Positions 17,547 through 25,821 of a stretch of 62,408 nucleotides of DNA are shown here, piece after piece. The DNA lies in the NCBI RefSeq assembly GCF_017873245.1, contig NZ_JAGGJY010000018.1:1-62408 (forward strand). Reading direction: 5' to 3'. Positions within the stretch are counted from its first letter, which is position 1, and the number at the start of each line of letters is the position of its first letter. Position numbers and translations under genes: made by a program. The notes under the pieces are model-generated. The model had not been told where the DNA came from, did no database searches, and was given only the letters and a program-made list of their open reading frames with translations. This DNA comes from Clostridium tertium (GTDB taxonomy: Bacteria > Bacillota > Clostridia > Clostridiales > Clostridiaceae).

Positions 17547-17575
17547 AATTTAAAATAAGTGTGATTGGAGAAGAT

Positions 17576-18064
17576 ATGAAAATATTAATTTTTGGTATAG
17601 TTGCAAGTGGAAAAACAACACTTTCAAGGGGACTATCATTAAAATACAATATTCCATGTTATGAAGGAGATAGTATAGCATGGGGAGGAGAAGGTGAAGA
17701 GAGATATAAACGTTCAGATTATGAGCAATTAAATAGAATTTTAGAAATTGACAAAAAAGGTCATTGGATAATTGAAGGAACTTATAGAGAAAGTCAAAAA
17801 TGTTTATTTGATATGGCAGATAAGATTATTTTCTTAGATACTCCATTACATATAAGAAGAATAAGAATAATTACACGTTTTTTAAAGCAAAGGTTTGGAA
17901 TAGAAAAATGCAACTACAATCCCACCCTTAAAATGTTAAAAAATATGTTTAAGTGGACAAATGATTTTGATCAGAAGAGAGAAAAGTATGAAAATATATT
18001 ATTATGCTATGAAGACAAATTGATTAGGATAAAAAATATTAAAGAGTTGAATGAAAAGTTATAG
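17576..18064 (+). CDS. P-loop NTPase, FlaR/adenylate-kinase-like
   Basis: A 162-residue nucleotide-binding protein with Walker A GIVASGKTTLS near the N-terminus, a WIIEGTY block, and a DKIIFLDTPLHIRR region typical of the 'topology modulation' (FlaR-type) small kinases. No membrane segment. ATG at 17576 is chosen for the GGAGAAG immediately upstream. Closely follows the VOC gene. Substrate unknown, probably a small phosphoacceptor. Confidence 0.75.
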   Translation: MKILIFGIVASGKTTLSRGLSLKYNIPCYEGDSIAWGGEGEERYKRSDYEQLNRILEIDKKGHWIIEGTYRESQKCLFDMADKIIFLDTPLHIRRIRIITRFLKQRFGIEKCNYNPTLKMLKNMFKWTNDFDQKREKYENILLCYEDKLIRIKNIKELNEKL

Positions 18065-18164
18065 CTATAGTGATTATAAATAATGCGTCAAGTGATCACT
18101 ATAACAATATTTGAATAATAATGAATGTATAAATGAGTAGATTATATAAATGAAGAGGAGAAAC

Positions 18165-18395
18165 ATGAAAATAAAACTTGAAAGATTTAAATATGAGGAA
18201 ATTTCTCAACTAATTTCTTGGATTCATAATAAAGAATTCTTACTTCAATGGGTAGGTCCATCTTATTCATTTGAGCTATTAGAAAAATAACTTAAAAATG
18301 ATATAGATATAATGTCAAAAGAAAATCCTTTAAATTTAATGTTTACTGCAAAGCTAAATGAGAGAAATAAAATAGTTGGTCATATAAAGATGTAA
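18165..18395 (+). pseudogene. N-terminal relic of a GNAT acetyltransferase
   Basis: A good GAGGAG RBS and ATG lead into KIKLERFKYEEISQLISWIH, typical of a RimJ/RimL-like GNAT. TAA at 18288-18290 interrupts it, and the same frame continues (IMSKENPLNLMFTAKLNERN, KIVGHIKM) to 18395. The acetyl-CoA-binding half is absent. At least a nonsense mutation and a 3' deletion have occurred. Confidence 0.7.
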
Positions 18396-18600
18396 AAACA
18401 AGTGATTCTTATCTTATTGTAAATAGAATAAGCAGTGTAATTGTATTGGTGATAATTTGCTTTACAATTCCTAATTGGATATAAATACATAGTTTTATAA
18501 TATCGATAACATAAAAAATAATTTTTAAAATGAAGAGTAATGTATAAAGACAATAGATGTAAAGATAGATTGATTATTTTATAATTAAGGGGGAATTTTA

Positions 18601-18837
18601 ATGAATACTATTTTAAAAGGAATAGGAGCTGTTGTATTATTCTATATATTTAACATGTTTATAATGCAAATATTAGGACAATTTATCTTTATAGGAAATC
18701 CTGTTACTATATCTTATCATATGTTTACATATACAGGATTAATGACATTATGTGGAGTTATTGTAGTATGTACATGCATAATTATTAAAAAATTAAATGA
18801 AGTTAAAGACGCAATTGATAACAAGAAACAAATTTAA
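18601..18837 (+). CDS. Small two-TM membrane protein
   Basis: A 78-residue protein with two hydrophobic segments (about 4-32 and 44-64) and a charged C-terminal tail (KKLNEVKDAIDNKKQI). A strong AAGGGGG RBS supports the start. I do not recognise the family. In size, topology and charged tail it resembles other small membrane genes in this accessory region. Confidence 0.6.
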   Translation: MNTILKGIGAVVLFYIFNMFIMQILGQFIFIGNPVTISYHMFTYTGLMTLCGVIVVCTCIIIKKLNEVKDAIDNKKQI

Positions 18838-19005
18838 AATAATTTAAATGCTGCAAATATTACTTGATAAAAATAGCAAATATGATTAATGCATTTAGAC
18901 GTACTCATAAATAATTTTAGATACTAGCATAATAATATATGATAGCATTTCCAAAATATGTTATGATTAAATTGAATATATAAGTTGAATTTTGGAGGAA
19001 ATTCT

Positions 19006-19476
19006 ATGTTAGGACATTTAGGATTTTCATATATAGGATTAATTTATTTGTTGATGTTATTTATCCCTAATATTATATGGACAAAGTATCAGCCGGAAAA
19101 TTATGATTATAGCAATGAAAATAAATTATTGCTGTTATTTGAACGTGTTGGACAAGTAGCTGTAACTTGTTGTGCCTTAATTTTTTCAGATTTTAATATT
19201 ACTACTTTTTCTCTGTGGAATATCTGGTTGATTGCATCATTCATTTTAATGATTTTATACGAGATATACTGGGTTAGATATTTTACAGGAGAACATACTT
19301 TAAAAAGTTTTTATCGTAGTTTCTGTTACATTTCAGTTCCAGGAGCAACTCTTCCTGTTATAGCATTTTTGTTACTAGGAATATACGGTAAGGTAATTTG
19401 GATGATTATATCTATAGCAATTCTTGGGATTGGTCATATAGGGATACATTTTCAGCACTTAAAGGAGATTAACTAA
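19006..19476 (+). CDS. Polytopic membrane protein (about five TM)
   Basis: A 156-residue integral membrane protein with hydrophobic stretches near 8-25, 48-65, 68-88, 105-127 and 130-148, and conserved-looking aromatic motifs (YEIYWVRYFTGEHTLKSFYR). Start ATG 19006 follows TTTTGGAGG at ideal spacing; the longer frame from 18985 would swallow that RBS. An extended -10-like TATGTTATGAT lies about 40 bases upstream. No function recognised. Confidence 0.65.
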   Translation: MLGHLGFSYIGLIYLLMLFIPNIIWTKYQPENYDYSNENKLLLLFERVGQVAVTCCALIFSDFNITTFSLWNIWLIASFILMILYEIYWVRYFTGEHTLKSFYRSFCYISVPGATLPVIAFLLLGIYGKVIWMIISIAILGIGHIGIHFQHLKEIN

Positions 19477-19771
19477 AATTAATAAATTTTAGTTTAGTAT
19501 TATATTTAAGATTATATCTCTAATTAAATAATGAAATTGTCTATTTTCCGATTATATATAATTCATTTCCATATGAAGCATAGTATATTGAAATTTATAT
19601 TATGTGTAATAATAATCGAAGTAAATCTAATCCAATATGAAAAAAGATTAAATAAAAAATAAGTAGCATGATTTTAAATTATTTAATGTAACTATTTTAT
19701 TAACTGAAATTATATTTATAGATTAATTAATAAATATAGTATTTTAAAGATACTCTTTAAAGTGTATATAT
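19477..19771. other. Intergenic A+T-rich region
   Basis: No gene, repeat or convincing terminator is visible apart from the promoter and operator that begin at 19772. Confidence 0.4.
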
Positions 19772-19826
19772 TTTGAAAAATATGTTATAATCTATCCATA
19801 ATAGGATAAGGTAAAATTTTTACCTT
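19772..19826 (+). promoter_or_regulatory. Extended -10 promoter with downstream palindrome
   Basis: TTTGAAAAATATGTTATAATC places TATAAT at 19786-19791 with a TGn extension. Immediately downstream a 19-bp inverted repeat, AAGGTAAAATTTTTACCTT (19808-19826), covers the expected first transcribed bases. It could be a repressor operator or a 5' stem-loop for the small FakA-like domain gene at 19870. Confidence 0.5.
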
Positions 19827-19869
19827 CTAATATATAAATTGAAATTGAAGTTTAAAAGGAGAATAAATA

Positions 19870-20121
19870 ATGCTTGAATATAAATTTGATACCCAATTAT
19901 TAATTGAAGGTCATGATCTTTCAGAAGATGCAATTAATGAGTATATAACTAAAAATATCGAAGGTGATTGCTTACTAGCAGTTGGTGATGAAGACTTGAT
20001 AAAGGTTCATTTTCATACAAATACTCCATGGAAACTACTAGAATATTGTGATTCTTTAGGAGATATATATGATGTTGTTATTGAAAATATGGAACGTCAA
20101 GAAAATGGATTACAAGGTTAG
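19870..20121 (+). CDS. Stand-alone domain like the middle domain of FakA/YloV (DAK-related)
   Basis: An 83-residue protein matching the middle domain of FakA/YloV, the fatty-acid (formerly 'dihydroxyacetone-like') kinase. Features are the start YKFDTQLLI, then EGDCLLAVGDEDLIKVHFHT and a NTPWKLLEYCDSLGDIYDV tail. FakA domains carry a Cys near the start and an HxH motif; here the HxH is kept (VHFHT) while the early Cys position is Asp. No kinase (DhaL) or DegV-like domain is encoded nearby, so it may act as a partner or regulator, or be a relic under selection. AAAAGGAG RBS precedes it. Confidence 0.7.
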   Translation: MLEYKFDTQLLIEGHDLSEDAINEYITKNIEGDCLLAVGDEDLIKVHFHTNTPWKLLEYCDSLGDIYDVVIENMERQENGLQG

Positions 20122-20215
20122 AGGGTAAAAATACTAATTATATAATTTAAAATATACAGATTTATACAATTGATTATATGAACTAAGAAGTAAATTAGAA
20201 AATTATTTTATTAAA

Positions 20216-20252
20216 TGCCGTATTATTCAACGTGAATATACGGTGTTTTTTA
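20216..20252 (+). repeat. Dispersed hairpin repeat, copy 4 (terminator)
   Basis: ATGCCGTATTATTC pairs with GAATATACGGTG, followed by six T. It lies 95 bases after the FakA-like domain gene. I see nothing else between here and the gene at 20442. Confidence 0.75.
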
Positions 20253-20441
20253 TTTGAAATAAAAATTTGAATATTATATAAAAAATCTATTGAATATAAG
20301 AAGAGTAATTTAAAGTTAATTCTAGATAATTATTCAAATATTTTATTGAAAATTTAATATATAGATACTAGGAATTATGTGTAATTATATGGATAATTAG
20401 TTTATAATTGTATTAATTGATTTGTAAAAGGGGAATATTGA

Positions 20442-20981
20442 ATGGAAGAATTGATAACCAATAGATTGATATTAAGACAATGGCAGGAAAGTGATAGTGC
20501 GGATTTATATGAATATGCTAAAAGTAATTTAGTAGGGCCAAGTGCTGGATGGCCATCGCATAAAGATGAAAATGAAAGTAAGGAAAAAATAAAAATCTTC
20601 ATACGTAATAGTGATACTTATGCTATAGTTTTAAAATCTGAAAACAAAGTTATTGGTGGTATTGGGCTTCATAGGAGAAAACCTGATATAAATTTAGCTA
20701 ATTTAGCTCAAAGGGAAATAGGATATGTTTTGAATCCTAAATATTGGGGAAACAGCTATGTTCCTGAAGCTGTGAATTGCTTGGTTGATTATGGCTTTAA
20801 TAAATTAAATTTAGATATAATTTGGTGTAGTCACTATGATTTTAATAATAATTCCAAAAGGGTAAATGAAAAGTGTGGGTTTAAATATAGGTTTACCAGA
20901 AAAGAAAGATTGAAATTATTAGATAATAAAGAGATTAACATACTTTATTATAGTATTTTAAAATCAGAGTATTTTTCTTAA
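20442..20981 (+). CDS. GNAT acetyltransferase, RimJ/RimL type
   Basis: A 179-residue acetyltransferase starting ELITNRLILRQWQESDSADL, the standard RimJ/RimL-like opening. Acetyl-CoA-binding elements lie around REIGYVLNPKYWGNSYVPEA (about 90-110), and the C-terminal NNNSKRVNEKCGFKY motif is typical. The R/QxxGxG loop is reduced to YWGNSY, which is common in this subfamily. It would acetylate N-terminal or side-chain amines of a protein or small molecule. AAAAGGGG RBS; single-gene unit. Confidence 0.85.
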   Translation: MEELITNRLILRQWQESDSADLYEYAKSNLVGPSAGWPSHKDENESKEKIKIFIRNSDTYAIVLKSENKVIGGIGLHRRKPDINLANLAQREIGYVLNPKYWGNSYVPEAVNCLVDYGFNKLNLDIIWCSHYDFNNNSKRVNEKCGFKYRFTRKERLKLLDNKEINILYYSILKSEYFS

Positions 20982-21030
20982 AGTTATTAAGTATAATTTT
21001 TATAGATATATAAATTTGAGCGATTATATT

Positions 21031-21204
21031 ATGAATAATATGAAAGAAATTATATTTAAATTAGAAAATGAATTGTTAAAATCTGAAATTAGAAAAGATA
21101 AGCAGAAAATAAAGAAATTACTATCAGAAGACTTTTTCGAGTTTTGTAGTAATGGGTACTGGAAGATGGTTTTTCATCAAGGTACTCCAGTAGTTACTAA
21201 ATAA
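21031..21204 (+). pseudogene. DUF4440/SnoaL-like protein with internal deletion
   Basis: The N-terminal helix of an NTF2-fold DUF4440 protein (IIFKLENELLKSEIRKDKQK, then LLSEDFFEFCSNGY) is joined in frame to the family's C-terminal strand (WKMVFHQGTPV). Family members are about 120 residues; here roughly 60 central residues, including most of the barrel, are missing. There is no strong RBS. An in-frame deletion created this 57-residue product, which is unlikely to fold. Confidence 0.65.
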
Positions 21205-21316
21205 TTATTTAAAGTAACTACAGTTTTGATTGAATTGTGAGAAAAATAATGGAGCTATAGGACTTGTTTGACGAGCAAAGAAAACATTAAATAAAATTCT
21301 TAAGTGGGGATTATAT

Positions 21317-21805
21317 ATGAATATAATAATAAAGCAAGTTACTAATAATGAAGCAAAAATGATTTCTAAGTGGATTTATAAGGAGCCTTATTCTATTTAT
21401 AGCTTAGATGGGAGTAATGGATGTATAAAAGAACTTCTTAATGGAGATTATTATTCAGCTTTAGATAGTAAAGGTAATATAGTTGGATTCTATTGCTTTG
21501 GTAGATCTGCTCAAGTTCCAATTGGACATAAATATGATGTTTACGATAATAAAAATATTATGGATATAGGATTAGGAATAAATCCAGATTTTTGTGGACA
21601 AGGACTTGGAGAAGAATTTTTAAAAAAAGGATTGGATTTTGCTAGAAAGGAATTTCACGCTAAAAAATTTCGTTTAACTGTAGCAAATTTTAATAAACGT
21701 GCAATAAAAGTATATCAAATAGTAGGATTTAGAAGAATCTATTCTTTTAAGAGAATTTCTCATACTAGTATGATAGAATTTGATGTAATGATTTTAAATG
21801 AGTGA
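21317..21805 (+). CDS. GNAT acetyltransferase
   Basis: A 162-residue GNAT protein. Central strand IMDIGLGINPDFCGQGLGEE contains the acetyl-CoA loop CGQGLGEEF (about 95-103), and NFNKRAIKVYQIVGFRR is the usual C-terminal acetyltransferase signature. The N-terminal segment (KMISKWIYKEPYSIYSLDG) is typical of clostridial GNATs of unknown substrate. A GGGG-type RBS lies just upstream. Single-gene unit in a region rich in acetyltransferase genes and relics. Confidence 0.85.
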   Translation: MNIIIKQVTNNEAKMISKWIYKEPYSIYSLDGSNGCIKELLNGDYYSALDSKGNIVGFYCFGRSAQVPIGHKYDVYDNKNIMDIGLGINPDFCGQGLGEEFLKKGLDFARKEFHAKKFRLTVANFNKRAIKVYQIVGFRRIYSFKRISHTSMIEFDVMILNE

Positions 21806-21941
21806 TAAATATAGTGATTAGGTTTTAATTATTTTTATAGTAAAAGTGAAATTTATTTTTTATAAGTCCTTATAATAGAGCAATAACAAACGATAGCAAA
21901 GTAATATAAAAGATTAGTTAAGAAGATATTTTATAATATTG

Positions 21942-22274
21942 GCTTTAGTAATAGAAAATTTAACTAAAATTAGCTTTTTAGAATTAATTATTGAGAAGGC
22001 ACAAACAGAAAAAGGTCATGATAATACATTGGAAGTTCAAAGAATTTATGTTCTACAAGGATATAAAAGGAAAAATATAGGAAAAATGTTAATGTAAAAA
22101 TCCATAGAAATTGGAAGAAATAATGGACTAAATTATATTGGGTTAGGGGTATGGGAAAATAACATAAGTGCTATAAAATTTTATGAAAAGCAAGGATTTA
22201 TAAAATTTGATACACATGTTTTCAAATTGGGTGATGATGAACAAACAAATAATTTAATGAAACTAGCATTATAA
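21942..22274 (+). pseudogene. Relic of GNAT acetyltransferase, C-terminal part
   Basis: The frame reads FLELIIEKAQTEKG, LEVQRIYVLQGYKRKNIGKM and LM, then TAA, then KSIEIGRNNGLNYIGLGVWE, NNISAIKFYEKQGFIKF to the end. The Q/RxxGxG loop (YKRKNIGKM) and FYEKQGF signature identify a GNAT. The start and first strands are missing and one in-frame stop breaks the core. It ends at the terminator shared with birA. Confidence 0.75.
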
Positions 22275-22314
22275 ATCTTATCAAAAAAATTAGATGTGTA
22301 ATTGAGGAATTATA

Positions 22315-22339
22315 AAAAGCCTAGATATTCTAGGCTTTT
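22315..22339. terminator. Bidirectional terminator at birA
   Basis: AAAAGCCTAGA and TCTAGGCTTTT form a perfect stem with a 3-base loop, with A and T runs on both sides. It overlaps the birA stop and serves the convergent pair. Confidence 0.85.
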
Positions 22340-23318
22340 ACATTCTAATACTTACTTCACCAGAGGACAATAATCTAATAGATCCATCTTCCATTTGAAC
22401 TTTAAGTCTGCAGTCATTATCAATTTCAAGAACTGTAGCTTTTTCGGAAGATTTGCTAGAAAGTATATTTACTTCTTTATTAATTAATATAGATCTACTT
22501 TTATAAGATTCTAAGAAAGATTTATCTTCAATATGTTTATAGTAGTCCCAAAATCGTCTTAAAATTTCAGCTATAAGTTTACTTCTAATATCAGTAGAAG
22601 TAGAAGATTCATATTCAAAAATACCGGTTGCTACATCTTTAATTTCTTCTGCAAACCCTTCTTTAGGTATTCTTACATTAATACCAATACCTAAAACAGC
22701 ATAATCAATTATACCGCTTTCAAAATCAAAAGATGCTTCTGTTAATATCCCACATACTTTTTTATTGTCACAATATATATCATTAACCCATTTTATTTTA
22801 GCTTTCTTATCAGAAACGGATTCTATAGCTTCAGCAACAGCAACGGCAGTAGCAGCAGTAATAAGAAATGCCTTTGAAGCATGCATTTGAGGTCGTAAAA
22901 GAATGCTCATATAAATTCCTGTACCTTTAGGAGAATGAAACTTTCTACCAAATCTTCCTCGGCCTTCAGTTTGTTCCTCTGAAATAATTACTGTGCCTTC
23001 TTTTTCTCCATTAATTGCAAGTTCCTTTATTGCACTATTAGTTGAATTAATTGTTTTATAAAATTTAATATTGAAATTATCATCTTTTTTATTCAAGTAT
23101 TTAGAAATACTTTGTGATGATAAAATATCTGTATCAGTCGAAAGACAATAGCCTTTGTTAGTTACAGCATAAATATTATAACCTTCATTTTGCAATGATT
23201 TAATTGCTTTCCAAATGGCATTTCTACTAACTGAAAGCTCTTTAGCAAGATCAGCACCAGATATATAATTTCCTTTATTATTTTCAAGTACACTTAAAGT
23301 TTTATCTTTTACACTCAT
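22338..23318 (-). CDS. birA: Biotin protein ligase / biotin operon repressor
   Basis: A 326-residue bifunctional BirA. An N-terminal winged helix (SGADLAKELSVSRNAIWKAI, about 19-38) binds the operator. The catalytic domain has GRGRFGRKFHSPKG (about 113-126) for biotinyl-AMP and KWVNDIYCDNKKVCGILTEA (about 175-194) for biotin, and a C-terminal SH3-like domain follows. It activates biotin to biotinyl-5'-AMP, biotinylates carboxylases, and represses biotin genes when biotin is ample. Divergent from bioY, with a BirA-type operator between them. AAAATAGGTG RBS precedes the start. Confidence 0.95.
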   Translation of the reverse strand: MSVKDKTLSVLENNKGNYISGADLAKELSVSRNAIWKAIKSLQNEGYNIYAVTNKGYCLSTDTDILSSQSISKYLNKKDDNFNIKFYKTINSTNSAIKELAINGEKEGTVIISEEQTEGRGRFGRKFHSPKGTGIYMSILLRPQMHASKAFLITAATAVAVAEAIESVSDKKAKIKWVNDIYCDNKKVCGILTEASFDFESGIIDYAVLGIGINVRIPKEGFAEEIKDVATGIFEYESSTSTDIRSKLIAEILRRFWDYYKHIEDKSFLESYKSRSILINKEVNILSSKSSEKATVLEIDNDCRLKVQMEDGSIRLLSSGEVSIRM

Positions 23319-23375
23319 GTTTTCACCTATTTTATTTTCAGTATTGTTATTTTATAAGTATATTATAACATAATT

Positions 23376-23409
23376 ATTGTCACCCTTAAATATAAAATAG
23401 GTTGACTAT
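23376..23409. promoter_or_regulatory. Candidate BirA operator
   Basis: ATTGTCACCC and GGTTGACTAT form an inverted repeat (8 of 10 positions) separated by 14 bases. This matches the arrangement of BirA operators, two half-sites of the TTGTNAACC type 14-16 bases apart. It lies between divergent birA and bioY and could control both. Confidence 0.7.
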
Positions 23410-23568
23410 TATGAAAATAAAAAGTATTATATAGAATATGTTAGATTATCTTATAAAAGATTTTGCAAAATCATTAACTAAAATAAACTATGAAAGAAAT
23501 AAAGATTTAAACAATATATTATGTTTCGAATGTGATTTTATGGAAGCAATAAAGATTGGGGGATTAAA

Positions 23569-24096
23569 ATGAAAATAAAAGAATTAACAAAAATGTCAAT
23601 TTGCATAGCAATAATTTGTATATCATCATATATTTCTTTTCCATTACCATTTACACCTACAATGATTACTGCACAAACAATTGCAATTAATTTAGTAGCA
23701 TTAATACTTACACCTAAGCAATCATTTCTAGTTGTTTTATTATATATTTTTTTAGGAGTCTTTGGATTACCTGTTTTTTCAGGAGGAACAAGTGGATTTG
23801 GAAGATTATTTGGACCAACAGGTGGATTTATATTAGGATTTTTAGTTATAGCACCATTGATGAGCTGCTTAAAAGGTAAGAACAATAGCTTTAAAAGATA
23901 TTTATTTGTAACAGTATTTATTGGAATGATTGTGCTATATTGTTTTGGAGCAATATATATGAGCATAATACAAAAAATAAGTATTATATCTGCATTATCA
24001 TTAGCAGTATTTCCATTTGTAGTTGGAGATATATTTAAGTGTATTTTAAGTTCATATCTAGCAGTAAAATTAAAAAAAGTCTTAAATTTGATATAA
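23569..24096 (+). CDS. bioY: BioY biotin transporter (ECF S component)
   Basis: A 175-residue, six-TM membrane protein of the BioY family. Characteristic stretches are PFTPTMITAQTIAINLVALI, the GVFGLPVFSGGTSGFGRLFG loop followed by PTGGFILGF, and a C-terminal FVVGDIFKCILSSYLAVKLK. BioY binds biotin and works alone or with the shared ECF module (EcfA/A'/T), which is not in this window. GGGGG RBS precedes the ATG. Likely repressed by BirA through the operator upstream; terminator follows directly. Confidence 0.93.
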   Translation: MKIKELTKMSICIAIICISSYISFPLPFTPTMITAQTIAINLVALILTPKQSFLVVLLYIFLGVFGLPVFSGGTSGFGRLFGPTGGFILGFLVIAPLMSCLKGKNNSFKRYLFVTVFIGMIVLYCFGAIYMSIIQKISIISALSLAVFPFVVGDIFKCILSSYLAVKLKKVLNLI

Positions 24097-24103
24097 ATTA
24101 ATA

Positions 24104-24144
24104 AAGTGAATGAGATAATTACAAAGTTATCTCATTTACTTTTG
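24104..24144 (+). terminator. Terminator after bioY
   Basis: AAGTGAATGAGATAA pairs with TTATCTCATTTACTTTT (two G-U pairs) around a short loop. Confidence 0.8.
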
Positions 24145-24301
24145 TTATATAAAATCTTGGGCTAAATACTTGCAAAATATTATTATTCTTAGGTAGACAT
24201 ATTCCATATATTCTATTTATTATTCCTACTTATATTTATAGCACTATAAAAATAAATTATATGTATTAAATTCGAAGTTTGATATTATTACGAACTAATA
24301 G

Positions 24302-24345
24302 TCTTTGAAAATTGAATAATACGGTATGGAAATATATGATATAAT
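24302..24345 (+). promoter_or_regulatory. Repeated promoter module, second copy
   Basis: TTTGAAAATTGAATAATACG, GTATGGAAATATATGATATAAT; TATAAT at 24340-24345 with TGn extension. Same block order as the modules at 14861 and 24680. Drives the small membrane gene at 24378. Confidence 0.6.
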
Positions 24346-24377
24346 TAAGTCAAGTAATATTGAGAGGGGAAATTATA

Positions 24378-24575
24378 ATGTTTATAACAGTACTTAATAC
24401 AATAGGACTAGTATTTTATTGGACATGGTTTATATGGCCATTCACTTTTATTTATTCATTAGTAAATGCGTTCAAGAATGTAATTAATAAAGAATGTCCA
24501 ACATTAAATATAGTTATTTCATCAATATCACTCCTTGTTATAATAGCAGGAATACAGCTAGCAGCACAGGGATAA
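24378..24575 (+). CDS. Small two-TM membrane protein
   Basis: A 65-residue protein with hydrophobic segments at about 3-30 (VLNTIGLVFYWTWFIWPFTF) and 47-62, and a Cys in the short loop (NKECPTLN). Start ATG 24378 follows GAGGGG; the longer frame from 24360 would include that RBS. Unknown function. It is enclosed exactly by a promoter module on the left and a hairpin repeat seven bases past its stop, the cleanest example of the single-gene cassette layout. Confidence 0.6.
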   Translation: MFITVLNTIGLVFYWTWFIWPFTFIYSLVNAFKNVINKECPTLNIVISSISLLVIIAGIQLAAQG

Positions 24576-24581
24576 TAGAAG

Positions 24582-24620
24582 TACCGTATTATTCAAAAGA
24601 ATATGCGGTATTTTTTAGTA
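24582..24620 (+). repeat. Dispersed hairpin repeat, copy 5 (terminator)
   Basis: TACCGTATTATTC and GAATATGCGGTA with a 4-base loop and six T, beginning six bases after the preceding stop. A tail TACGCAATTCAGAAATAGTA follows, as in copies 3 and 6, and 60 bases later the promoter module appears. Confidence 0.8.
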
Positions 24621-24679
24621 CGCAATTCAGAAATAGTACGTAATTTTAATTTATTTCGGAACAATTAAGAAAATTTGTT

Positions 24680-24723
24680 CTTTGAAAATTGAATAGTATG
24701 GTATTTACAAAATATGTTATAAT
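24680..24723 (+). promoter_or_regulatory. Repeated promoter module, third copy
   Basis: CTTTGAAAATTGAATAGTAT, GGTATTTACAAAATATGTTATAAT; TATAAT at 24718-24723 with TGn. Nearly identical to the copy at 14861-14902. Drives the DUF4829-like gene. Confidence 0.65.
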
Positions 24724-24778
24724 AAATCTATAGTTGTAAATGAGTATGAAATGGATAAGATTTGAGTGGAGGGCTATA

Positions 24779-25252
24779 ATGAAAGAAAAACTTAAAATTA
24801 TTATAATAGTTATTATAACTTTCATTACTATAGCTGGTTTTTCAAAAGAAAGTAATAGTACAATTGATATTGAAAATGATTCTGCTAAAACTGTATTAGA
24901 AAATCATTTTAAATATAAAAATGAGAAAAATAATGAAAATTTATTAACTACTTTAACAGAGCGTTTTAATGATCCAAATGTATTTTGGGGATTTGAAAAT
25001 TTGGATAGTACAAAGATAATAAGAATTGAAGAGGAGAATAATGAAAAACTTAAGGAAGGTTATTTAATTAACGGAAGAGGTAAAATAAATGGAGCAACCC
25101 AAAATAACCTTAAGATTTATAAAGTTAAGTTTGAAGTAAACTACAAAAAAGATGGAGTAGGTCTTCGAGATAGTGGAATATATGATTATTGGTATTTTCT
25201 TATAAGAAAAGATGAAACCTCACCATGGCTTATAGACGACATGGGTGTGTAG
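24779..25252 (+). CDS. DUF4829-like exported protein
   Basis: A 157-residue protein with a hydrophobic N-terminal export or anchor segment (about 5-22) and a compact domain with the DUF4829 pattern: AKTVLENHFKYKNEKN near the start and a C-terminal YWYFLIRKDETSPWLIDDMG. No lipobox. ATG at 24779 has GTGGAGGG just upstream. Function unknown; family members are surface proteins of Firmicutes. A lipoprotein gene follows 59 bases later. Confidence 0.7.
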   Translation: MKEKLKIIIIVIITFITIAGFSKESNSTIDIENDSAKTVLENHFKYKNEKNNENLLTTLTERFNDPNVFWGFENLDSTKIIRIEEENNEKLKEGYLINGRGKINGATQNNLKIYKVKFEVNYKKDGVGLRDSGIYDYWYFLIRKDETSPWLIDDMGV

Positions 25253-25311
25253 TTTATTTACAATAGTAATGAAATGTGTAATAGAGTACCTATTTTGCGA
25301 GGAGATATAAA

Positions 25312-25785
25312 ATGAATAAAAAGCTATTTTTGAAATTAGGATTATTGTTATTATCTCTGTCACTTGTCGCATGTGGACAGAAAAATAATTCAGTAGGAGA
25401 AAATAATTATTCTGAATTAAGTACAAACCAATTTGTTACCAGCACTCAAAGCTCGGTAAAAGAAAGTGAAAAAACTACATCTCTCTCTGTTGAAAATGCA
25501 GTGGAAAGCAAAAAAGAGGATGAGGATGTACAAAAAAATATACAACAAGACACGAAACCAGATACACAACCAGAAGCAACTGAAAAAGAATACTATGACT
25601 TAATAAAAGAAGCTTGGCAGAAACAAAAGGATTACATTGATTCTATTGATGATCCTAAAGTAAAACAATCAGTACAAACTACGAACTCTGCAGCTATTTT
25701 AAAGTCAAATGAATTATTTTTGGCACATCCTGAAGATTCTGAGGCTATAAATGCAAGTCTAGAGAAGGTTCTATCTGGCGAATAA
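25312..25785 (+). CDS. Lipoprotein of unknown function
   Basis: A 157-residue lipoprotein: signal peptide with lipobox LVAC (about 18-21), then a low-complexity Ser/Thr/Glu/Lys-rich spacer (about 25-95) and a helical C-terminal domain beginning EKEYYDLIKEAWQKQKDYID. The layout suggests a surface tether carrying a small domain. GAGGAG RBS. It may be cotranscribed with the DUF4829-like gene. No family recognised with confidence. Confidence 0.7.
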   Translation: MNKKLFLKLGLLLLSLSLVACGQKNNSVGENNYSELSTNQFVTSTQSSVKESEKTTSLSVENAVESKKEDEDVQKNIQQDTKPDTQPEATEKEYYDLIKEAWQKQKDYIDSIDDPKVKQSVQTTNSAAILKSNELFLAHPEDSEAINASLEKVLSGE

Positions 25786-25821
25786 TTTTAAAGCTTTGAT
25801 AAGGTAAAGTTGATTGATTAA

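Noticed and set aside
23438..23572. 44-codon open frame overlapping the bioY start by ATGA
   Set aside because: It has no RBS and spans the leader that also contains the bioY RBS; probably chance in A+T-rich sequence.
10689..24620. CRISPR array or spacer-repeat structure
   Set aside because: Repeat copies are kilobases apart, differ in sequence and have genes between them.
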